Part shown: positions 1 through 5,245 of the stretch, piece after piece
Numbering within the stretch: position 1 is the stretch's first letter
Layout of the letters: every line of letters begins with the position of its first letter
Origin: Ignavibacteriota bacterium
GTDB lineage: Bacteria > Bacteroidota > Ignavibacteria > UBA10030 > UBA6906
Direction: 5' to 3'
DNA length: 5,245 bases
NCBI GenBank assembly: GCA_016209805.1
Contig: JACQVJ010000104.1
Span: 1-5,245, forward strand
Program-made: the position numbers and the translations under genes
Notes under the pieces: model-generated
Databases searched by the model: none
What the model was told of the DNA's origin: nothing
Seen by the model: only the letters and a program-made list of their open reading frames with translations

Positions 1-1311
1 GGCAAGAGCATCGTCGAAGTCCTTAGCCTTGATGACGGCCAGAACCGGGCCAAAAATTTCTTCCTGTGAAATCGTGGCATCCGGCAACACATCGGCAATA
101 ACGGTTGGTCGTATGAAGTACCCTTCGTCCCCAGCCCGCGTGCCACCAGCCACCAGCCGGCCTCCTTCACGCACCGCCGTGTCGATATAATCGAGAATCT
201 TCTCCTGCGAGCCTCTGTTGATCACTGGCCCCATGTAGTTACGGAGATCACTTGAGTCCCCGAGCGTAAGGGATTCGGCTCTCCGGGCCAGCAGATCGAC
301 GAACCTGTCGTACACTTTCTGATGAACTATGACTCGTGAACAGGCAGAGCATTTTTGTCCCTGAAAACCGAATGCTGATACCGTGACACCGGTGGAAGCC
401 TCGTCAAGATCAACACCTTCGTCGACAATAATCGAATCTTTACCACCCATTTCAGCAACGACACGCTTCAGCCAGATCTGTCCGGGCTGGACCTTTGCCG
501 CAACTTCGTTGATGTGGATACCGACCTCCTTCGAACCCGTGAAGGACACAAAGCGGGTCTTCGGGTGCATTACAAGCGTATCGCCCACCGCCCCTCCCGG
601 ACCTGTAACAAAGTTGATCACACCCGCCGGAAGGCCAACCTCTTCCATAATCTCCATGAACTTCCATCCGATCAATGGCGAGTCGCTGGATGGTTTGAGC
701 ACGACTGTGTTGCCCGCAACAATCGCTGCTGTGGTCATCCCCGCGAGAATTGCAAGAGGAAAATTCCACGGCGGGATAATAACTCCCACACCAAGCGGAA
801 TGTAGACGAGCTTTCCTTTCTCACCGGGAGTCTTGACGACGGGCTGCTCAGTTCCGTAGCGAAGCATCTCACGGCCGTAGAATTCAAGGAAATCAATCGC
901 TTCGGCAACATCGGCATCCGCCTCAGGCCATGTCTTGCCTACTTCGGCGATTTCGGCCGCGTTCAAGTCGAATCGCTTCTTGCGCATGAGCTTCGCAGCC
1001 TTGAAGAGATACTCGGCTCTCTTCTTTGGAGAAACGCTTCTCCAGTTTTCAAACTTCTGGACGGCGACATCGATTGCTTTGTTTGCAAGATCAACATTCC
1101 CTCTTTGGAACACGCCAACAACTTCGGTTGGGCGTGAGGGATTATGTGAGTTGAATTTCTCCTGGGAGTAGATCCGCTCGCCCCCAATGACGATTGGGTA
1201 CTCCTTGCCCAACTCGGCGGTCAGGCTGGCAAGTGCCATCTCCTGTTTTTTGCGGTTGGGCGCTTTCGACCAATCGACGTAGGGTTCGTTTTTGAATTTT
1301 GGAATAGCCAT
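1..1311 (-). CDS. pruA: L-glutamate gamma-semialdehyde dehydrogenase (1-pyrroline-5-carboxylate dehydrogenase), 3' end cut by window
   Basis: This NAD(P)-dependent enzyme of the aldehyde dehydrogenase superfamily oxidises L-glutamate gamma-semialdehyde, in equilibrium with 1-pyrroline-5-carboxylate, to L-glutamate. It is the second step of proline breakdown and also serves arginine/ornithine breakdown, in the cytoplasm. I translated the frame from the ATG at 1311 to the window edge and found 437 uninterrupted codons. Visible ALDH motifs are PPWNFP (180-185), GNTVVLKPSS (200-209, cofactor-binding Lys206), FTGS (257-260), the general base Glu287 in AEMGGKD, the catalytic Cys321 in FGFQGQKCSACSR, and EIFGPV (418-423). 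The QGQKCSACSR signature is typical of P5C dehydrogenases (RocA/PruA type) rather than general aldehyde dehydrogenases. The protein starts at its own ATG with no proline dehydrogenase domain in front, so it is not a bifunctional PutA. Family members are usually about 515-545 residues, so roughly 80-110 C-terminal residues lie beyond the left edge. A strong ribosome binding site supports the start. The upstream gene ends 7 bases before it. I am confident of the function; other symbols in use are rocA and putA2. Confidence 0.96.
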   Translation of the reverse strand, partial: MAIPKFKNEPYVDWSKAPNRKKQEMALASLTAELGKEYPIVIGGERIYSQEKFNSHNPSRPTEVVGVFQRGNVDLANKAIDVAVQKFENWRSVSPKKRAEYLFKAAKLMRKKRFDLNAAEIAEVGKTWPEADADVAEAIDFLEFYGREMLRYGTEQPVVKTPGEKGKLVYIPLGVGVIIPPWNFPLAILAGMTTAAIVAGNTVVLKPSSDSPLIGWKFMEIMEEVGLPAGVINFVTGPGGAVGDTLVMHPKTRFVSFTGSKEVGIHINEVAAKVQPGQIWLKRVVAEMGGKDSIIVDEGVDLDEASTGVTVSAFGFQGQKCSACSRVIVHQKVYDRFVDLLARRAESLTLGDSSDLRNYMGPVINRGSQEKILDYIDTAVREGGRLVAGGTRAGDEGYFIRPTVIADVLPDATISQEEIFGPVLAVIKAKDFDDALA

Positions 1312-1316
1312 GTGTT

Positions 1317-1324
1317 CCTCACCT
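1317..1324 (-). promoter_or_regulatory. Ribosome binding site of the P5C dehydrogenase gene, overlapping the upstream stop codon
   Basis: On the minus strand the sequence AGGTGAGG lies just upstream of the ATG at 1311. Its AGGTGA part matches the complement of the 16S rRNA 3' end, with 7 bases before the start codon. The TGA inside it (1321-1319) is also the stop codon of the upstream glycosidase gene. Ribosomes finishing that gene therefore stop on the initiation site of the next one, which suggests translational coupling. The match and overlap are seen directly; the coupling is inferred. Confidence 0.75.
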
Positions 1325-4300
1325 GGATGGTATTGAAGTTGAAGTCATCATGCGTTTGTTATGCCCGACGCTCGTCCGGGGCAGTGTCGCGTCATAGGCT
1401 TTCATACGTTTCGAGCCGGAGGGGTTCACAAGAGCCTGAATGACGGCGTCGTGCAGCACCGGTCGGATTTTGAAGATCTTTGAATTCGCCCGCGTAGGAT
1501 GCACGCGGTTCGTCAAGAACACGACAAAGAGGTTCCGTTCGGGATCGGCCCAGATGGATGTTCCCGTAAACCCCGTATGACCGAAGGACGTGGATGAGAA
1601 CTGTTCTCCCGCCGAGGAACTTGTTGCTGATTTTGTATCCCACCCCAACGCTCTCGTGCTCGATGCCGATTGTCTGCGCGTGAACTCGTGCACAATACTG
1701 TCACTCAAGTATCTCACGCCCCCGTAGTATCCGCCGTTCATAATCATCTGCATGAAAAGTGCAAGATCCGAGGCATTGGAGAACAGACCCGAATGTCCGG
1801 ACACGCCGCCAAGAATCTCCGCGTTCTCATCGTGAACGGTTCCGTGCACAGTTCTTTTTCTCCAGATTGTGTCAAGTTCTGTTGGAGCAATCTGAGACCT
1901 CATCGCTTGCGCAGGCCTGAACCCCGTGCTTGACATTCCCAGCGGCTCATAGAATTCCCGCCTGGCGAACTCGTCCAGCGAAATCCCTGCAGCTTCTTCA
2001 ACGACTTTTCCCAGAACGATCATCCCGATATCACTGTAGATTGTCGTATCGCCGGGATCAGCAAGCGGTTCCGTGGCATACACCGAATCCAATGCTTCAG
2101 CCGATGTCTTGCAGGTGGTCCACAATCTTCTGAACGGGGCGAAGCCTGCTGTATGAGTCAGAAGGTGACGGATGGTGATTGCTGATTTCCTTCCTTGCAC
2201 AAACCGGGGGACATACTCCGAGACGCGGTCATCGAGTGCAAGCTTCCCCTGATCGATAAGCTTCATCACCGAGGCGGTCGTGGCAATCACTTTCGTTAGA
2301 GATGCAAGATCGAATTGTGTTCTTGCCGAAATCTTTCCCGACGACGGATCATACGAATATGTCCCGAACGACTTGTTGTAGGCAACAACTCCATCCTTTG
2401 CAATCAATACTTGTGCAGCCGGGAAAGCCGAATCACCGATGGCAGCTTCGACAATCTGATCGATATGTTCGAGGTTGTGCTTGTCGAAGCCCGCATACGA
2501 AGGATCATCACTTCGAAGACACGCTTGCGCGTACTCCATGCCGCTCCCGAAAACGAACTGATCCGGAATCGTTACCGGGAGTTTCCCCCGCACCGGGATT
2601 TCACCGAACATTGCCTCAACAGCCGCCTCAACGAGAATCTCCGCATCACTGTAGGCACAAAGCAGTACGTTCGCATTCGGAAAAGCGCCAAGCGAATATG
2701 GATTGCCGAACGAAACAACAACGGTGGGCTTCTTCAGATCTGAAAGTCGACCGAGGAATCCATTGAGTTTCTCGGGCATCCCTATCTTCCCAGACGACGA
2801 ACGAACCTTCATGTACAACGGCATAATGACTACTTGTGCACTTTCCAGCTGCGTCAGGACCGAGTCAAGAACGAGTTCGTTGCTGCTCGGCGAGATACGG
2901 TACGCCTCGATATTCGAATGCCGTTTGCGCAAGTGCTGATTGAAGTACGCGCCGACCACCTCATTCGGATACTGGCTGCCCGGGCGGTTCACTTCGGTCC
3001 GGTAGTCGTCAACATCCGAAATAATCACGGACGCGACTTTCTTTCTGTTGCGAAGTTGAAGGGGGAGGGTATTCTCCAGATTTCTCAGGATAGTCACCGC
3101 ATCGCGCGCAACCTCCTTCGCCAGCATCCAATGTTCACGTGTGGCAACGCGGTCGGCAATCTTGTCAATATCCACTATCGTGTTTTCGTTCAGGCCCAGG
3201 GCTTTCTTCACCTCAATGATCTTTCGCACCGACTCATCCAGACGCTCCTGTGTAATCTCTCCCCGGTTCACCGCGTCAACCAGGGCATCAATTGCCACCT
3301 TCTCATTTGTCGGCATCAGCAGGATGTCCACACCGGCGTTGATGGCTCTGACCGCGGAGCCTCCAATGGAATACCCCTTTGTCAGTCCGGCCATGTCCAT
3401 AGCGTCGGTCACGATTAGTCCATCGAACCCCAGCTCATTGCGCAACAGATCCGTGATTGCCCTGCGCGAGAGCGTTGCGGGCATTCCAGGCGTGGGATCA
3501 ATAGCCGGGACTTCCAGATGCGCAACCATGATCGACTGGGCCCCACCTTTGATCGCTGCCCGAAATGAAACCAACTCTACACTATCCAGACGACCACGGC
3601 CGAACGGAAGTATGGGAAGATCAAGGTGAGAATCAACGCCGGTATCTCCATGACCGGGGAAGTGTTTTGCGGTCGAGATAACTCCCCCCTCGTTCATTCC
3701 TCTGATCGAAGCTTCCACCATTTCGGCAACAAGGGTCGGATCCTCGCCATATGAACGCGTGTTGATCACAGGGTTGTCCGGATTGTTGTTCACATCCGCA
3801 ACCGGTGCGAGATTTTGATGCACGCCCAGAGCCCTGGCCTCCGTCGCGATAGCGCGACCTACCCTATACGCATATTCCGGATTGCGTGTCGCTCCTATCG
3901 CCATTGCATCAGGAAAATATGTGCCCCGACGCGTGCGCATGGCAACACCTCGCTCATAATCAGCGGCAACAAGCAGCGGAATCTTCGCGAGGCGCTGCAG
4001 TTTGTTCAACAATACCGCCTGAGAGTAGACATCCCCCTGGAACACGATCAATCCACCTATGCGTTCATCCTGAACAAGTTGTGCGAGCCGATCGAACTCG
4101 TCGCTATCCGTGCTGATGTAGTGACCAAACCCCTTTGCCATGATCAACTGCCCCACCTTCTCCCTGAGACTCATTGCGGTCAAAGTAGTTTCGACCCACG
4201 AGTCCTGACTCGAAGGATGGAGCCGCTCGACTGCAACGGTATCCACTCGTTGAACTTCCACTTGCTGGATGGTCGGTACGTAGGTTGGACTACATGCGAG

Positions 4301-4351
4301 CGGACCCATGGTCAAGGCAACAGCAACGATATGACGCCGGAGAGATTTCAC
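1319..4351 (-). CDS. nagZ: Exported fusion of GH3 beta-N-acetylglucosaminidase (NagZ-type) and class C beta-lactamase-like serine hydrolase (AmiE-like)
   Basis: A protein of about 1010 residues, counted from the GTG at 4351. Residues 1-20 form a short signal peptide: basic start KSLRRH, hydrophobic stretch, then GPLAC, a possible but imperfect lipobox. Residues about 58-389 are a GH3 catalytic barrel with KHFPGHGDTGVDSH at 229-242. The Asp240-Ser-His242 pair matches the acid/base dyad specific to NagZ enzymes, and Asp316 in VTDAMDM is the expected nucleophile. Residues about 414-604 are a GH3 C-terminal domain, as in B. subtilis NagZ. Residues about 625-974 are a beta-lactamase/AmiE-like domain with Ser684-Leu-Thr-Lys687 (SxxK), Tyr772-Ser-Asp774 (YxN position) and His925-Thr-Gly927 (KTG position). 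All expected catalytic residues are present, so both halves look active. The likely role is removal of GlcNAc from muropeptides plus amide or ester cleavage by the C-terminal half, in the periplasm or at a membrane surface. The second activity is less certain, because this fold also includes esterases and D-aminopeptidases. An ATG at 4399 would add 16 residues, but it overlaps the kinase gene by 44 bases, lacks a Shine-Dalgarno match and buries the signal peptide. I therefore prefer GTG. Confidence 0.95.
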   Translation of the reverse strand: MKSLRRHIVAVALTMGPLACSPTYVPTIQQVEVQRVDTVAVERLHPSSQDSWVETTLTAMSLREKVGQLIMAKGFGHYISTDSDEFDRLAQLVQDERIGGLIVFQGDVYSQAVLLNKLQRLAKIPLLVAADYERGVAMRTRRGTYFPDAMAIGATRNPEYAYRVGRAIATEARALGVHQNLAPVADVNNNPDNPVINTRSYGEDPTLVAEMVEASIRGMNEGGVISTAKHFPGHGDTGVDSHLDLPILPFGRGRLDSVELVSFRAAIKGGAQSIMVAHLEVPAIDPTPGMPATLSRRAITDLLRNELGFDGLIVTDAMDMAGLTKGYSIGGSAVRAINAGVDILLMPTNEKVAIDALVDAVNRGEITQERLDESVRKIIEVKKALGLNENTIVDIDKIADRVATREHWMLAKEVARDAVTILRNLENTLPLQLRNRKKVASVIISDVDDYRTEVNRPGSQYPNEVVGAYFNQHLRKRHSNIEAYRISPSSNELVLDSVLTQLESAQVVIMPLYMKVRSSSGKIGMPEKLNGFLGRLSDLKKPTVVVSFGNPYSLGAFPNANVLLCAYSDAEILVEAAVEAMFGEIPVRGKLPVTIPDQFVFGSGMEYAQACLRSDDPSYAGFDKHNLEHIDQIVEAAIGDSAFPAAQVLIAKDGVVAYNKSFGTYSYDPSSGKISARTQFDLASLTKVIATTASVMKLIDQGKLALDDRVSEYVPRFVQGRKSAITIRHLLTHTAGFAPFRRLWTTCKTSAEALDSVYATEPLADPGDTTIYSDIGMIVLGKVVEEAAGISLDEFARREFYEPLGMSSTGFRPAQAMRSQIAPTELDTIWRKRTVHGTVHDENAEILGGVSGHSGLFSNASDLALFMQMIMNGGYYGGVRYLSDSIVHEFTRRQSASSTRALGWDTKSATSSSAGEQFSSTSFGHTGFTGTSIWADPERNLFVVFLTNRVHPTRANSKIFKIRPVLHDAVIQALVNPSGSKRMKAYDATLPRTSVGHNKRMMTSTSIPSR

Positions 4352-4355
4352 AGGA

Positions 4356-5245
4356 TTACTTCTTCTTAAGTGTTTCCATTGCCAATCGTAGGGCACCATG
4401 CGCAGGAGAGTGCATGGGGGGCCTGATGTCGACTTGCGGTAACGCTTTCAACAACTTCGTGTGAAGAACGTCTGCGTAGATGGTGTTATGTTCGATGAGG
4501 CCTCCAAGCATCACCAAACCGACTTTCCGCAAGATACTCATTTGCATGACAATTACCTGTGCCTGATCCGCAAGATGACCGGCAGCCTTTTGAAGAATGC
4601 GTTGTGAAACAACGTCGTTTCCCGCTGCGGCCTCCATGACAAGTGGCGCCAGCGAGGACAGGTCGTATTTGTTTTGATAGATTGCCGTAATGATATCTTC
4701 GCGGGAGCGCCACTGCAACTTCTCTGCAAACAGGTCTCTCAATCTTCCGGAATCCCCCCGCTTATCATAATGAAGAGTCACGGCGACAACAGCCTCTCGA
4801 CCGATGTAGTAGCCACTCCCTTCATCTCCAATCAATCGTCCCCACCCACCGACACCGACGATTGCGCCGCGATCGGTCTTTCCTATGACAATCGACCCCG
4901 TACCTGCGATGATGACTACCCCGGACCCACCGTCGAATGCTCCTTCCAGCGCCACCCGTGCATCCGATTCGACCGCAATAGGAAGAGGTTTCCCTCCTGA
5001 TTGGATGATCAGGCGGTTCAGCGCCTCGGAGACGCGAGCACTGGCAACATTTTTTCCTGCACCTGCCAATCCCAAGACAACAGCACCGAGATCGTCCGGG
5101 CGACAGCGTATATCTTCACAACATCGTGAGATGAGAGTGAACAGGTTCTTCGCCGCTGCGTCAACGCCCACAACATTGGGGTTTGAAGCACCAACAGTGC
5201 GACGGGCAACAATGTTGCCGAACTCGTCAGCAATGAGACCGAGAC
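4356..5245 (-). CDS. BadF/BadG/BcrA/BcrD-family amino sugar kinase (GlcNAc/MurNAc/glucosamine kinase-like), 5' end cut by window
   Basis: An ATP-dependent cytoplasmic sugar kinase of the ASKHA fold. The frame stays open from the TAA at 4356 to the right edge, giving 295 codons from position 5243. The family is usually about 300-325 residues, so only the extreme N-terminus, including the first phosphate-binding loop, is missing. A GTG at 5171 is not the start: the 24 codons before it read LGLIADEFGNIVARR and TVGASNPNVV, typical of this family's N-terminal beta strands and SNPN motif. Numbering from the window edge, Asp94 in ESDARVAL is the likely catalytic base. IAGTGSIVIG (113-122) holds the second phosphate loop. 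GGWGRLIGDEGSGYYIG (132-148) is the hallmark of N-acetylglucosamine kinases of this family. LGGLIEH near the C-terminus is the adenosine-binding segment. The ROK zinc motif of E. coli NagK is absent. The NagZ-type gene starts 4 bases downstream, which suggests GlcNAc or MurNAc as substrate, as for clostridial MurK. Glucosamine kinase remains an alternative, since sequence alone does not settle substrate choice. Confidence 0.92.
   Translation of the reverse strand, partial: LGLIADEFGNIVARRTVGASNPNVVGVDAAAKNLFTLISRCCEDIRCRPDDLGAVVLGLAGAGKNVASARVSEALNRLIIQSGGKPLPIAVESDARVALEGAFDGGSGVVIIAGTGSIVIGKTDRGAIVGVGGWGRLIGDEGSGYYIGREAVVAVTLHYDKRGDSGRLRDLFAEKLQWRSREDIITAIYQNKYDLSSLAPLVMEAAAGNDVVSQRILQKAAGHLADQAQVIVMQMSILRKVGLVMLGGLIEHNTIYADVLHTKLLKALPQVDIRPPMHSPAHGALRLAMETLKKK
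4359..4367 (-). promoter_or_regulatory. Weak purine-rich ribosome binding site supporting the GTG start of the glycosidase fusion
   Basis: AAGAAGAAG on the minus strand, made of the last three lysine codons of the kinase gene, sits directly before its TAA stop and 7 bases upstream of the GTG at 4351. It is only a partial Shine-Dalgarno match. Together with the signal peptide that begins right after the GTG, it favours this start over the ATG at 4399, which is preceded by a pyrimidine-rich stretch. Functional use is inferred. Confidence 0.4.

Noticed and set aside
383..1171. Overlapping plus-strand open frames (383-805, 514-1137, 935-1171) opposite the dehydrogenase
   Set aside because: They lie entirely antisense to a frame with full aldehyde dehydrogenase motifs. 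Their translations are low complexity or unrelated to any family, with no ribosome binding sites worth noting.
452..1187. Minus-strand frames at 452-769, 735-917 and 963-1187 that might suggest a broken or frameshifted gene
   Set aside because: Codon-by-codon translation from 1311 gives an unbroken dehydrogenase frame to the window edge; these are other frames of the same strand.
1640..2420. The beta-lactamase-like domain as an antibiotic resistance gene
   Set aside because: It is fused to a NagZ-type glycosidase and carries YSD and HTG variants typical of AmiE/esterase-like members. The fold alone does not indicate beta-lactam hydrolysis.
2834..3418. A 194-residue plus-strand open frame inside the glycosidase gene
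   Set aside because: It is antisense to conserved GH3 sequence and its protein resembles no family. Long antisense frames are expected opposite a coding gene with this codon use.
3815..4369. A 184-residue plus-strand open frame opposite the N-terminal part of the glycosidase
   Set aside because: It is a shadow of the signal peptide and GH3 barrel region, with no recognisable domain.
4356..5171. Treating the kinase as a complete 271-residue gene starting at GTG 5171
   Set aside because: The frame continues upstream to the window edge with family-typical N-terminal sequence, so the gene is cut by the edge rather than starting there.

Overview
This is a compact, fully coding stretch that reads entirely on the minus strand. 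Three genes run from the right edge to the left edge, with only 4 and 7 bases between them. That spacing suggests a single transcript, with its promoter and terminator both outside the window. Two of the genes are cut by the window edges. I see no RNA gene, mobile element, CRISPR array, long repeat or convincing terminator hairpin.

In order of transcription, the first gene (4356-5245, 5' end missing) is a sugar kinase of the BadF/BadG/BcrA/BcrD ATPase family, most like N-acetylglucosamine / N-acetylmuramic acid / glucosamine kinases. The second (1319-4351) encodes one exported polypeptide of about 1010 residues. It joins a NagZ-type family 3 beta-N-acetylglucosaminidase (catalytic domain plus GH3 C-terminal domain) to a class C beta-lactamase-like serine hydrolase domain. 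The third (1-1311, 3' end missing) is a monofunctional L-glutamate gamma-semialdehyde (1-pyrroline-5-carboxylate) dehydrogenase.

The first two genes make biochemical sense together. In Bacillus subtilis, separate NagZ and AmiE proteins act outside the cytoplasm on cell-wall muropeptides: NagZ removes GlcNAc, and AmiE, which has a beta-lactamase fold, removes the peptide from MurNAc. Here the two activities appear to be fused, and the neighbouring kinase could phosphorylate the released amino sugar after uptake. The role of the dehydrogenase in this group is unclear. It makes glutamate from the proline breakdown intermediate and may simply share the transcript.

The organism is probably a Gram-negative bacterium of the Bacteroidota/Chlorobiota/Ignavibacteria type. 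The grounds are the GH3 plus beta-lactamase fusion, which I recall from that group, the moderate GC content (about half) and the style of the P5C dehydrogenase. This placement is an inference from family knowledge, not a database result. The window looks like ordinary chromosomal metabolism with one interesting fusion enzyme. I found no evidence for a wholly new system.
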